Numbered from the stretch's first letter, positions 14,194-22,717 are shown. The stretch is DNA of 33,063 nt from an uncultured Bacteroidales bacterium (GCA_937906165.1 CALCYA010000083.1:1-33063), one strand, 5' to 3'. Numbers and translations are program-made. Notes: generated by a model not told the origin, from the sequence alone.

Positions 14194-15501
14194 ATGACAA
14201 AGAAGATAATCTACGCTCTTGCCGCAGTAGCTGTTATTGCAGTCGCGGTATTTTTCATATCAAAAAAGAACGGCAACGTTGCCGATGAACAGACAGCCTG
14301 CGCAACAGACAGCATCATATATACAGCCCCAAAGGACACAATAAAGAAATACGGATTCCCCATTGAGGAGTTCATCATAAAATACGATACCATAAAGCCA
14401 CGCGAGACCCTTGCCGAGGTACTTTTCGGCTTCGGGTTCAGCGCACAGCAGATACATGACCTCACGCAATGCCCCGACAGCATTTTTGACGAAAGGAAGA
14501 TTCGCCCGGGAGAAGCATGTGCCCTCCTTTGTGACAGGGACAGCGCTGCGCGTTACTTTGTTTACGAGACAAGCCCGAAGAGCTATGTGACATTTGATAT
14601 TGCCAACGGCTTCAGCGCAGCAAGGTTCGAGAAGCCCACAGAATGGAAGACGACAGAGGTTGCAGGCCGCGTGAACTCGTCGCTGTGGGTGGCGATGCAG
14701 GAGAGCAACACCTCACCGCAATTGGCAGTGCTGATGTCACACATCTTCGGTTGGTCAATCGACTTCTTCGGTATTCAGAAGGGCGATGAGTTCCGTCTGA
14801 TATATTCACAGGAACATGTTGAGGAGACACCGCTGAACAACTACCGCATTGAGGCGGCATCGTTCTGCGCATCGGGGAACACCGTATATGCGATTCCGTT
14901 CGTACAGGAGAACGAGGAGCTGTTCTACAATATCGACGGCAACAGCCTCGAGGGTGCGTTCCTGAAAGCACCGCTCGATTTCTACCGCATATCTTCAAAG
15001 TTCTCGAACAGCCGCTACCATCCCGTACTCAAGCGCTACCGCGCCCACCACGGTGTTGACTATGCAGCACCTAAAGGAACTCCGGTATATGCCATCGGCA
15101 GCGGAAAGGTAATAAAGAAGGCCTACCAGGCCGGCGGTGCAGGATATTACATAAAGATCCGTCACAACAGCACATACACAACCAGTTACATGCATCTGTC
15201 AGGCTTTGCGAAGGGACTGAAAGAGGGTGATTTTGTCAAGCAGAAACAGGTTATCGGCTATGTGGGCTCGACAGGACTCTCCACGGGCCCGCACCTTGAT
15301 TTCCGCGTATATGAGAACGGCAAGCCAATCAATCCTCTGACAATAAAGTCACAGCCCAAGAAACCTATCAGCGAGGCAAACAAGGCTGCTTTCACGGTTA
15401 TAAAGGACTCGTTGGTCAACAGACTGACAAATATCCCCTTTGCCGTTGCAGAGACACCTGTGCAGGAAGAAGAGACCGGCCAGGAGATTGAACAATTGTA
15501 A
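14194..15501 (+). CDS. M23 family murein endopeptidase (LytM-like)
   Basis: A 435-aa envelope protein with a single N-terminal TM helix (about residues 3-22, KIIYALAAVAVIAVAVFFI) and a C-terminal M23 domain that cuts peptidoglycan cross-bridges. Zinc-site residues are visible: H285 and D289 in HHGVD, and H367 in GPHLDFRV. The usual HxH motif reads HLD here, with Asp369 in place of the last zinc-binding His, a variant I recall in other Bacteroidetes members. The middle of the protein (about 70-240) resembles the N-terminal domain of bacterial M23 proteins with an LysM/OapA-like fold. ATG at 14194 follows AAAAGGAC; the longer frame from 14149 begins before the predicted transcription start. Confidence 0.88.
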   Translation: MTKKIIYALAAVAVIAVAVFFISKKNGNVADEQTACATDSIIYTAPKDTIKKYGFPIEEFIIKYDTIKPRETLAEVLFGFGFSAQQIHDLTQCPDSIFDERKIRPGEACALLCDRDSAARYFVYETSPKSYVTFDIANGFSAARFEKPTEWKTTEVAGRVNSSLWVAMQESNTSPQLAVLMSHIFGWSIDFFGIQKGDEFRLIYSQEHVEETPLNNYRIEAASFCASGNTVYAIPFVQENEELFYNIDGNSLEGAFLKAPLDFYRISSKFSNSRYHPVLKRYRAHHGVDYAAPKGTPVYAIGSGKVIKKAYQAGGAGYYIKIRHNSTYTTSYMHLSGFAKGLKEGDFVKQKQVIGYVGSTGLSTGPHLDFRVYENGKPINPLTIKSQPKKPISEANKAAFTVIKDSLVNRLTNIPFAVAETPVQEEETGQEIEQL

Positions 15502-15520
15502 AGTCCCGTACAATTGAGCA

Positions 15521-16486
15521 CTAAATCATTATATAGGCCAAGGATACTACGCTTATAAGTACCCACAACAAAACTCCTTGCAGAAGCGGTTTGACGCCTA
15601 CCTGACGCAACACATCAAGCGACAGCGACGCGCCGATAAAGAACATCGTAAGCGTCAAACATTTACGTGCCACTCCATTGATAACCTCACCTACCTGTGG
15701 AACAGAATCAAGAAGATAGGTATTCACTACCATTGCTACAACAAACCAGAAGATAAACCAAGGAATAGTCAGTTTTTTCCCTTTTGAACGGAATATTACG
15801 GCCGTAAGCAGAGCCACCGGGATTATCCACAGCGCACGGGTGAGCTTTATTGTCGTAGCTACCTCAAGAGCCGCATCACTGTATGCTGCACCGGCGCCCA
15901 CAACTGAACTGGTATCGTGAATAGCTATTGCAGCCCAGGTTCCGAACTCCACGTCGCCCATACCCAAAGCACGCCCTATTACCGGAAACACAAACAGCGC
16001 TATAGCATTGAGTATGAATATCGTGCCCAAAGCAACTGACATCTCGCTCTCCTTAGCATTGATGACCGGACCTACAGCCGCTATCGCACTGCCACCGCAT
16101 ATTGCCGTACCCGAACTGACAAGATAAGAGGTGTTACGGTCAACCTTCAATAACTTGCGCCCAATGAACCAGCCTATGGCAAGCGTACCGAAGACCGAGA
16201 TTATCGTAAAGGACATACCCTCGGCACCCGATGCAAGAGAGGCCTCAAGGTTCATTCCGAAGCCCAACCCCACGACAGAGTACTGCAACAGCATCTTCGA
16301 ACATTTCTTGTTGAACTTCGGGAACGGCTGACCGCATAACAGTGCGAACAGCAGTCCCATAAAAAGCAGGAACGGCGGAGTTACCCATGAGGCAACCCCC
16401 TCAAGACCGGGTATATATGTTATGAACAGCGCCACTGCAAACAGCACAAGGTTGGCTATATACAGTATTCTTGAATATATTCTCAT
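15521..16486 (-). CDS. YeiH-family putative sulfate exporter
   Basis: A 321-aa integral membrane protein of the YeiH/UPF0324 (putative sulfate exporter) family, with about ten hydrophobic helices. Family marks are SSGTAICGGSAIAAVGPVI (about residues 124-142) in the middle and AIHDTSSVVGAGA after it, the latter with the charged pair HD inside a helix. The transported substrate has not been firmly established for the family. The gene is the second of a pair with the DUF4491 gene (13 bp spacing), and its 3' end lies 19 bp from the convergent M23 gene, with no visible terminator between them. Confidence 0.85.
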   Translation of the reverse strand: MRIYSRILYIANLVLFAVALFITYIPGLEGVASWVTPPFLLFMGLLFALLCGQPFPKFNKKCSKMLLQYSVVGLGFGMNLEASLASGAEGMSFTIISVFGTLAIGWFIGRKLLKVDRNTSYLVSSGTAICGGSAIAAVGPVINAKESEMSVALGTIFILNAIALFVFPVIGRALGMGDVEFGTWAAIAIHDTSSVVGAGAAYSDAALEVATTIKLTRALWIIPVALLTAVIFRSKGKKLTIPWFIFWFVVAMVVNTYLLDSVPQVGEVINGVARKCLTLTMFFIGASLSLDVLRQVGVKPLLQGVLLWVLISVVSLAYIMI

Positions 16487-16499
16487 AGCTACAGATTAT

Positions 16500-16793
16500 T
16501 CATTTCTTCTTTTTGGGATTTGCGGGAAACCACCCCTTCTCTACCCTTTTCTTCTGCTCGAACACCTCGCCGATACTCCAGAAAGAGGAGAATGCCACCA
16601 CGCCAAGGATTATCGACAGCGTTAGATTTGCCACCATCAACGACGCTATGCCGGCAACAATGCCGAGAAAGAGAAAAAGCCACCAGCTCCTTACACCGAT
16701 GTAATACTCCGCCTTAATCACAAGCGGATGAAAAAGCCCGATGACCAGAAAAGTGGCAACGCCTATTATTATTCCTGAAAAATTAAGTTCCAT
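16500..16793 (-). CDS. DUF4491 family small membrane protein
   Basis: A 97-aa protein with three hydrophobic helices (about residues 6-24, 36-52 and 55-73) and a lysine-rich tail ending NPKKKK. The segments IGLFHPLVIKAEYYIG and WSIGEVFEQKKRVEKGWFP match what I know of DUF4491, a Bacteroidetes family without known function. It is the first gene of a two-gene operon with the YeiH-type transporter and has a TTTG-N19-TAATTTTG promoter at 16815-16845. Its operon partner suggests a membrane role linked to that transporter; this is inference only. Confidence 0.82.
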   Translation of the reverse strand: MELNFSGIIIGVATFLVIGLFHPLVIKAEYYIGVRSWWLFLFLGIVAGIASLMVANLTLSIILGVVAFSSFWSIGEVFEQKKRVEKGWFPANPKKKK

Positions 16794-16814
16794 CTCCTAT
16801 ATCCATTTATCGCG

Positions 16815-16845
16815 CAAAATTAGCATCAAGGAAGATAAATGCAAA
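16815..16845 (-). promoter_or_regulatory. Promoter of the DUF4491-YeiH operon
   Basis: On the minus strand TTTG (complement of 16842-16845), 19 bases, then TAATTTTG (complement of 16815-16822). This matches the Bacteroidetes consensus closely. Its -33 element lies 7 bp from that of the divergent fucosidase promoter. Confidence 0.65.
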
Positions 16846-16852
16846 AAAAATA

Positions 16853-16884
16853 TTTGTGCATTTCATACCCTTAACTTATTTTTG
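16853..16884 (+). promoter_or_regulatory. Promoter of the alpha-fucosidase gene
   Basis: TTTG at 16853-16856, a 20-bp spacer, then TATTTTTG at 16877-16884, a full match to TTTG-N19/21-TAnnTTTG. The transcription start should be near 16890, which sets the ATG at 16918 as the start codon and excludes the longer frame from 16741. Confidence 0.7.
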
Positions 16885-16917
16885 CGAAAAGTGAAACAAT
16901 ACAAAACTCATTTTATC

Positions 16918-18243
16918 ATGAATATCCTAAAGAATATCTTCAAGAGCGGTGCATTAGCGTCATTGCTGTTCGCATCGACAGTTGCCAACGCCCAGGAGGC
17001 GCAGTACACCCCTACCCCCGAGAACATGAAGGCCCGCCAGGAGTTTGCCGACAGCAAATTCGGTGTCTTCATCCACTGGGGTATATACAGCATGTTCGCC
17101 CAGGGCGAGTGGTATCTGCAGAACTTCCCCATCGACAAGGCTGAATATGCAAAAGCTGCCGATGCTTTCTATCCCCACCGTTTCAACGCAAAGGAGTGGG
17201 TTGCAGCCATAAAAGATGCCGGAGCAAAATATATCTGCTTCACCACAAGACACCACGACAGTTTCTCGATGTGGGACACCGAACAGAGTGACTACAACAT
17301 CGTTGACGCTACCCCATTCGGACGCGACGTGCTCAAGGAGCTTGCCGACGAGTGTCACAAGCAGGGCATAAAACTGCACCTCTACTATTCACACATTGAC
17401 TGGGCGCGCGACGAGTATCCTCTGGGACGTACCGGTAAAGAGGTAATCGGCCGTGTAAGGACAAATGAGAACTGGCCCGCATATTATGATTTCATGAACA
17501 AGCAGTTGACCGAGCTTCTCACCAACTACGGCGAGATCGGCGCTATATGGTTCGACGGCAAGTGGGACCGCGACGAGGACCCCGTTCCGTTCGACTGGCA
17601 GCTTGACGAGCAGTATGCGATGATCCATCGCCTTCAGCCCGCCTGCCTCATCGGAAACAACCACCACGAGACACCCAACCCGGGCGAGGATATACAGATT
17701 TTCGAGCGCGACCTGCCCGGTGAGAACAAAGCCGGACTGAGCGGCCAGGACATCAGCCGCCTGCCTCTTGAGACTTGCCAGACAATGAACGGCATGTGGG
17801 GCTACAAGCTCGTTGACCAGAACTACAAGAGCACCGAGACACTGTTGCGCCTGCTCATCAGCACATCGGGCAAGGGAGCGAACCTGTTGCTCAACGTAGG
17901 TCCCCAGCCCAACGGTCAGATTCCTGCAGCCGCAATAGAGCGCATGAAGGAGATGGGCGAGTGGTTGCGTGCCAACGGCGAGACAGTATACGGCACCACT
18001 GCAGGAGATATCCCTGCACAGGAGTGGGGTGTTACCACACGCAAGGGAAACCGCCTTTTCGTACACATCTTCGACCTGGGCGAGAAAGAACTTCTGTTGC
18101 CTCTTGACTGCAAGGTAAAGAAGGCATTCACATATGCCGACAAGAAGCCTGTCAAGTTCAAGAAAACAAAGGAGGGCGTGAAGCTGATGCTCAACGAGGT
18201 TCCACAGGGTACTGATTATATCGTAGAGCTTATCACAAAGTAA
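16918..18243 (+). CDS. GH29 alpha-L-fucosidase
   Basis: A 441-aa exported glycosidase that removes terminal alpha-L-fucose from glycans. A signal peptide (about residues 1-23, ending NAQ) is followed by the GH29 barrel: KFGVFIHWGIYSMF near the start, CFTTRHHDSFSMWDTEQSDY, LHLYYSHIDW, and the nucleophile Asp213 in GAIWFDGKWD. A small beta-sandwich follows from about residue 370. There is no T9SS sorting domain, so it is probably periplasmic. The ATG at 16918 lies 34 bp after a consensus promoter. The longer ORF from 16741 overlaps the DUF4491 gene and begins before this promoter. The downstream cutC gene follows after 67 bp. Confidence 0.92.
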   Translation: MNILKNIFKSGALASLLFASTVANAQEAQYTPTPENMKARQEFADSKFGVFIHWGIYSMFAQGEWYLQNFPIDKAEYAKAADAFYPHRFNAKEWVAAIKDAGAKYICFTTRHHDSFSMWDTEQSDYNIVDATPFGRDVLKELADECHKQGIKLHLYYSHIDWARDEYPLGRTGKEVIGRVRTNENWPAYYDFMNKQLTELLTNYGEIGAIWFDGKWDRDEDPVPFDWQLDEQYAMIHRLQPACLIGNNHHETPNPGEDIQIFERDLPGENKAGLSGQDISRLPLETCQTMNGMWGYKLVDQNYKSTETLLRLLISTSGKGANLLLNVGPQPNGQIPAAAIERMKEMGEWLRANGETVYGTTAGDIPAQEWGVTTRKGNRLFVHIFDLGEKELLLPLDCKVKKAFTYADKKPVKFKKTKEGVKLMLNEVPQGTDYIVELITK

Positions 18244-18310
18244 GATACCGCCTGAAAGGCAACAACTTCCGGTTTTCACTTTTCCGTTTTAACATTTAAC
18301 TTTTCAAAAT

Positions 18311-19045
18311 ATGCCAATACTTGAAATATGCGCGGGCAGCGTAGAGAGCGCTCTCGCAGCACGCGACGGAGGAGCACAACGCATAGAGCTTTGCGCAGCA
18401 CTTGAAGTAGGCGGTGTGACACCGTCGGCAGGCCTCATAGCTGAGGCCCGCAAGGTTGACGGGCTTATACTCAACGTAATCATACGCCCAAGGGGAGGTG
18501 ACTTCCTTTACGATGCCCATGAGGCAGCCTGCATGGAGCAGGACATACGCACATGCAAGCAGCTGGGCGTTGACGGTGTAGTCATTGGCGCACTCACAGC
18601 CGACGGTGACATTGACACCGTGTTATGCAGACGCCTGGTAGCAGCCGCCGACGGCATGAGCGTCACCTTCCACCGCGCATTCGATATGTGCCGAGACCCT
18701 AAGAAGGCGCTCGAGGAGCTCATCGGCATCGGCTGCGACAGGGTACTCACATCGGGACAGGCAGCAACAGCCCAAGCCGGTATTCCCCTGCTGAAAGAGC
18801 TTGTGGAGCAGGCCGACGGGCGCATAATAATAATGCCCGGATGCGGAGTGAACAGCGGTAACGCAGGCGCAATACTACAGGCTACAGGCGCCAACGAGAT
18901 ACACGCATCAGCACGCAAGAGCGTGGGCAGCGGAATGAAGTTCCGCCATAGCGGAGTGAGCATGGGCAACCCCGACAGCGACGAGTATGCACGCAAAGAG
19001 ACCGATGTAAACGAAGTAAAAGCCATTATTGCAAGTTTTTCATGA
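18311..19045 (+). CDS. cutC: CutC family protein
   Basis: A 244-aa cytoplasmic protein of the CutC family, a TIM-barrel fold once linked to copper homeostasis; the true reaction is uncertain. The signature LEICAGSVESALAARDGGA followed by RIELC and GGVTPSAG at the N-terminus, NVIIRPRGGDFLY, VTFHRAFDM, LTSGQ and PGCGVN are all in place and the length is normal for the family. Its last four bases overlap the xpt start (ATGA), so the two are co-transcribed and probably translationally coupled. Whether transcription starts at the fucosidase promoter or in the 67-bp gap could not be decided; no terminator is seen in that gap. Confidence 0.92.
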   Translation: MPILEICAGSVESALAARDGGAQRIELCAALEVGGVTPSAGLIAEARKVDGLILNVIIRPRGGDFLYDAHEAACMEQDIRTCKQLGVDGVVIGALTADGDIDTVLCRRLVAAADGMSVTFHRAFDMCRDPKKALEELIGIGCDRVLTSGQAATAQAGIPLLKELVEQADGRIIIMPGCGVNSGNAGAILQATGANEIHASARKSVGSGMKFRHSGVSMGNPDSDEYARKETDVNEVKAIIASFS

Positions 19046-19614
19046 AAGCACTGAAGGAACGTATTCTAAAAGACGGAAGATGCCTTGACGGAGGCATCCT
19101 TAAAGTAGACAGTTTCATCAATCACCAGATGGACCCGCTACTTATGATGGAGATGGCAAAAGAGTTTGTCGAGAGATTCAAAGACAGTGATATTGACAAG
19201 GTCATCACCGTAGAGGCAAGCGGCATAGCACCGGCAATTATGGTCGCTTACCTGATGAAGGTGCCTGTAGTCTTTGCAAAGAAAAAGATTCCGAGCACAA
19301 TGGAGGGAGTACTGAAAAGCGAAGTATTCTCCTTTACGAAGAGCCGTTCTTACAACATCTGCGTCAGCGACAGTTTCTTGCTGAAAGGCGAGAGATGTCT
19401 TTTCATCGATGATTTTCTTGCCAACGGCAATGCGGCAACCGGAATACTGGACCTTGCAGCCCAGGCCGGAGCCGAGATTGTGGGAATGGGATTCCTTATA
19501 GAGAAATCGTTCCAGGCAGGAGGCAGGATGCTTCGCGACAAAGGCATCCGGGTTGAATCACTTGCCATAATAGAGAGCCTCGACAACTGCGAGATAAAAA
19601 TCAAGGAACAATAA
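19042..19614 (+). CDS. xpt: Xanthine phosphoribosyltransferase
   Basis: A 190-aa purine-salvage enzyme of type I phosphoribosyltransferase fold, converting xanthine and PRPP to XMP in the cytoplasm. The sequence follows the Xpt pattern throughout: LKDGRCLDGGILKVDSFINH near the start, TVEASGIAPAIMVAYLMKVP, VVFAKKKIPSTM, and the PRPP-binding loop FIDDFLANGNAATG (about residues 121-134). Length is normal (about 190 aa). It overlaps cutC by four bases and ends just before a strong palindromic terminator at 19633-19668. No purine riboswitch is visible, and none is expected given its position second in an operon. Confidence 0.93.
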   Translation: MKALKERILKDGRCLDGGILKVDSFINHQMDPLLMMEMAKEFVERFKDSDIDKVITVEASGIAPAIMVAYLMKVPVVFAKKKIPSTMEGVLKSEVFSFTKSRSYNICVSDSFLLKGERCLFIDDFLANGNAATGILDLAAQAGAEIVGMGFLIEKSFQAGGRMLRDKGIRVESLAIIESLDNCEIKIKEQ

Positions 19615-19632
19615 GAAACTGTTTGAATTTAT

Positions 19633-19668
19633 AATAAAAAATGGAGACCATGGTCTCCATTTTTTATT
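19633..19668. terminator. Bidirectional terminator, perfect 36-bp palindrome
   Basis: The palindrome is centred between 19650 and 19651, with core ATGGAGACCATGGTCTCCAT flanked by runs of A on the left and T on the right, so it works in both directions. It ends the cutC-xpt transcript and contains the stop codon of the small minus-strand ORF. Confidence 0.9.
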
Positions 19669-19828
19669 GCCGGTCATTCTCAAACGTCTGCAGCCACAGG
19701 TGGAAGTCATCAACTGTAGCATATTCGTTTATATCAATGTAGTTGATTGCATAGTCAAGCGGGACCGAATATCCGTAACGGGAATAAAGTTCCGCAACAA
19801 GCTCTTCCGGTGTTATGGGCGTAAACAT
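19664..19828 (-). CDS. Small 54-aa protein of unknown function
   Basis: A short ORF with protein-like composition, including EELVAELYSRYGYSVPLDYA and EYATVDDFHLWLQ. It has no signal peptide or TM helix and is probably a small alpha-helical cytoplasmic protein. The ATG at 19828 is preferred to a GTG at 19846 that lies inside the long palindrome at 19841-19883. Its stop lies inside the bidirectional terminator. No promoter is visible on its strand, and the only gene that could read into it is the 880-aa gene, through a strong hairpin. The function is unknown, and it could be a decayed or read-through gene. Confidence 0.5.
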   Translation of the reverse strand: MFTPITPEELVAELYSRYGYSVPLDYAINYIDINEYATVDDFHLWLQTFENDRQ

Positions 19829-19840
19829 AAGAATGCCAAC

Positions 19841-19883
19841 AAACACATTTGCCCCAGCGCCTGGCGCTGGGGCAAATGTGTTT
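19841..19883 (-). terminator. 43-bp perfect hairpin after the transglutaminase-like gene
   Basis: Arms of 21 bases (19841-19861 and 19863-19883) pair completely around one base at 19862; the inner core is GCCCCAGCGCC against GGCGCTGGGGC. It begins seven bases past the minus-strand stop codon at 19890. There is only a short T tract (TTT) at its end, so it may act as an mRNA-stabilising hairpin as well as a terminator. Confidence 0.75.
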
Positions 19884-19889
19884 TACTAC

Positions 19890-22532
19890 TTATTTCAACT
19901 TCTGAATAACCTTGATCAGCTGTTCACCCAAGCCGATTGAGTAACCTTGTGACATGAACACCACGCGGTTGAAGGTGTCTGCAACAAGGATTACAGGACG
20001 GTTAGGATTCTGCAGCTTCATATTCTTTACAATCTCGTTGTAGATTGTATCGTCAATATCTGTACCCCATACAACTGTTGAAGGCAGATTGGGGAAGTCA
20101 TTCACAAAGCGGCTTGCCTCGCTCTGGTCGCGGAAGAGGAGCACCATCTTCTGGCCCCACTTCTCGAAGTCGTCCTTATAAGGCATCACGTCGCGCAGGA
20201 AGTGGTTGGTTGGCTCGCTACCCGGAGCGATGAGTGCAATCACATAGTATCCGCGTCCTGTTGCCGAGAGCAATGAACGGCTGCGGCCCTCTGTCGTATC
20301 GTAGAAGAGATTCTCGCTGTTGAAGTCACCGATAACCTGCAGATCCTCGCTGCTCTCGCGCTGTACATACTTGAGTACATTCTCTTCACCCTCCTTCACA
20401 TTGAAGAATGTAAGGTGCGCAAGCACACCGCCATCGGCCATACGTGTACCTGTCATCATCAGGTAATCACCCTCGTCCATCGGGGCACCGTCACGGAAGT
20501 GAGAGTTGACGCTTGTAGCCTCCTCGGGATAGCCGAGCAACTGCAAGCGGCCGTCAACAATCTTTGAGATCGAGAAGTGTGAATAATATTTTGGGTTGTC
20601 GAAATAACGTGTAGGAGTAAAATCGGCCTTGATAGTCCCCTGAGGAGCATTCTCGCCGGCAGCCTCCTCAAAGTTGACATCGGCCCAACGGCCGGGAGCA
20701 GGCATATACTGTGTCTTGCCTGTAACCTCGTCAATGCGGGCAGGGATACCTATGGCACGTGCACCGGCAACAAAGAAGATGTCACGTGAGTGAGGGTCGG
20801 CAACGCGCACATCCCAAACACCCTTCGGAGACATACAGAGTGACAGAGGATTCCACTCGCCGCTCACCTGGATATTTTCGCGGCACCAGTCTACCCAACG
20901 CTGTGGGTCACCTGCGAAGAACTGACGTTTGTCGGCATCGAACTGTTTGCGGAAGAATGACTTATAAGGAGTAAGCATCTCGTTGCTCACACGCGGATTG
21001 AGAATATAATTGCGGTAAATCTCATCGTAGCTTCCGTTGCGTGCTGTGTTATTGAGGTGATCGTTGAGTACCTCAAGACTTACATCGCGGAGGTCCTTGT
21101 CAGAAACGACTGTGAGCAGGTAATATGCAAGCTGACGCTCTAAAACCGGAGTCTCGGAAAGGAACTTCACTATTGTAGCATGGTTTCCGCGTGACTTGCG
21201 GAGAATCTCGACAAGATTGTCCTTGTACACATCGCCGAAGCCGAGGTCCTGCACGAAACTGAGAGCCCCCTCGGGAGTAATGAATGTAGAGACATATGCA
21301 GCACGGATTGAATCCTCATATGCAAAGCGGCGCGCGTTCTCAGCAGCCTGTTCCTCGCTTACATAAGGAACAGTATTGCGCTCACGTGGAGGAGTGATAT
21401 CCATCTCAAGGGTAGCAGTGTAGCCCGGAGCCTTGTCAATGATGACAGTCACCTCCTTATCCTTGCCTGCCGCGAACTTTGCAAAGCCGAACTTGCCATC
21501 GTAAGAAGCCCAGGCAACCATATCGCCCAGACCGCTTGTTATCGAGGTGTTACCCTCATCGTCACAGACCTTTGTCGCAGCGGTGTAGAACTCGGCATAG
21601 TTGTATATCTTGAATTCTACAGTAGCCTTCACCGGGTTACGGTTCTCGTCGACAACCTTCACCTTTGTTGTAGCCACAGGAGCATAGTTGGATGTAACGT
21701 TGATTTCTGTAAAGCAAGGCGTTACGCTAAGGACCTCCTCGGGACCGTCGTAGCTGCCGAACGCATTGGTGTGCATGAGCATACCGCGTGACGCAGGGGC
21801 ATTGAACCATGCGAGGTTAAGCACCGGCTCGGGCTCGCAGGCACCGAGAAAATACCATTTTCCGTCAATCCATGCCTCAACCCAGGCGTGGTTGTTATCG
21901 GTATGCGCCCAACGCGGAGTATATACCTGACGTGCAGGAATACCCACTGCACGCAGGGCAGCTACAGTGAATGTAGACTCCTCACCGCAACGGCCGTATG
22001 CGGTGCGTACGGTTGCGAGCGGAGAACTTGTACGTATGTCACTTGGGGTGTATGTTACCTTCTCGTGGCACCAGTGGTTGACCTCAAGTACAGCATCACG
22101 CATCGAGAGGCCCACTACCCTGTCCTTCAGTTCCTTGAAGAACACCTCACGGCTGTTGTCGAGGTTCTCGTTGTTCACGCGTACAGGCAATACAAAATGA
22201 AGGAACTCCCTTACCGGGACACTCTTTCCCCATGGCATATCGGTACGTGCCTTGAGGGCATAGTTCACATTGTTAAGGTGAAAGTCGGCCGAATAGTCAG
22301 CGACATCAGGCAGAGGCATATATGCATACATGAACTGCATTGCCTGGCGTTGCTCGGGAGTGAGCGGCCTGTCAAAGACGGCAAAATACTCCTCATGCCC
22401 GAGAGCCTTGCGGCGATTCTCGAAATCACGTGCTATTTTACCCTTTTCATCGAAGTTTTTTTGTGCATGGAGCTGCCCGAAGGAAAGCAATGCGATTACT
22501 GCTACAAGCAGTACAGAAACGGTCTTTTTCAT
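19890..22532 (-). CDS. Secreted transglutaminase-like protein
   Basis: An 880-aa exported protein (signal peptide about residues 1-23, ending LHAQ) with a transglutaminase-like cysteine-protease fold at about 140-240: nucleophile Cys182 in YGRCGEES and His215 in NNHAWVEAW. The usual third residue, an Asp after the KWY strand, aligns with Gly in KWYFLGACEPE, so activity may depend on another acid or may be weak. A carboxypeptidase-regulatory-like beta domain (about 285-380), an alpha-helical region (about 415-530) and a second, degenerate transglutaminase-like stretch (about 545-640, GVWDVRVADPHSRDIFFVAG) follow. The last part (about 720-880) resembles a thioredoxin-like fold without a CxxC. 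It is likely a periplasmic or surface peptidase or binding protein. No sorting domain is seen. Confidence 0.8.
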   Translation of the reverse strand: MKKTVSVLLVAVIALLSFGQLHAQKNFDEKGKIARDFENRRKALGHEEYFAVFDRPLTPEQRQAMQFMYAYMPLPDVADYSADFHLNNVNYALKARTDMPWGKSVPVREFLHFVLPVRVNNENLDNSREVFFKELKDRVVGLSMRDAVLEVNHWCHEKVTYTPSDIRTSSPLATVRTAYGRCGEESTFTVAALRAVGIPARQVYTPRWAHTDNNHAWVEAWIDGKWYFLGACEPEPVLNLAWFNAPASRGMLMHTNAFGSYDGPEEVLSVTPCFTEINVTSNYAPVATTKVKVVDENRNPVKATVEFKIYNYAEFYTAATKVCDDEGNTSITSGLGDMVAWASYDGKFGFAKFAAGKDKEVTVIIDKAPGYTATLEMDITPPRERNTVPYVSEEQAAENARRFAYEDSIRAAYVSTFITPEGALSFVQDLGFGDVYKDNLVEILRKSRGNHATIVKFLSETPVLERQLAYYLLTVVSDKDLRDVSLEVLNDHLNNTARNGSYDEIYRNYILNPRVSNEMLTPYKSFFRKQFDADKRQFFAGDPQRWVDWCRENIQVSGEWNPLSLCMSPKGVWDVRVADPHSRDIFFVAGARAIGIPARIDEVTGKTQYMPAPGRWADVNFEEAAGENAPQGTIKADFTPTRYFDNPKYYSHFSISKIVDGRLQLLGYPEEATSVNSHFRDGAPMDEGDYLMMTGTRMADGGVLAHLTFFNVKEGEENVLKYVQRESSEDLQVIGDFNSENLFYDTTEGRSRSLLSATGRGYYVIALIAPGSEPTNHFLRDVMPYKDDFEKWGQKMVLLFRDQSEASRFVNDFPNLPSTVVWGTDIDDTIYNEIVKNMKLQNPNRPVILVADTFNRVVFMSQGYSIGLGEQLIKVIQKLK

Positions 22533-22582
22533 ATTGTCGGTTTTTGGATTTTCTTTTGACGAAGCATTTTGCCTTTACAGAC

Positions 22583-22618
22583 ATGCCTATATACGCAGTT
22601 TAGCGCAAATATAGGCAT
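22583..22618 (-). promoter_or_regulatory. Promoter with inverted repeat upstream of the transglutaminase-like gene
   Basis: The complement of 22606-22613 is TATATTTG, a -7 box, 74 bp before the ATG at 22532; a TTG lies 22 bases further upstream. A perfect 10-bp inverted repeat, ATGCCTATAT (22583-22592) and ATATAGGCAT (22609-22618), covers the box and the transcription start. It may be an operator or a 5' UTR hairpin. Confidence 0.5.
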
Positions 22619-22717
22619 ATTTGCTGAAAGGTCCACAATATCGCGTCAAATATTAGACAAAACGACATATTTTCACAAATAAATCCTTGCGCGCGCGTGA
22701 CTTTGGCAGGCATTTTA

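Noticed and set aside
17389..18279. 296-aa minus-strand ORF antisense to the fucosidase
   Set aside because: It is long but lies opposite an intact GH29 enzyme with all motifs; composition reflects codon-bias shadowing.
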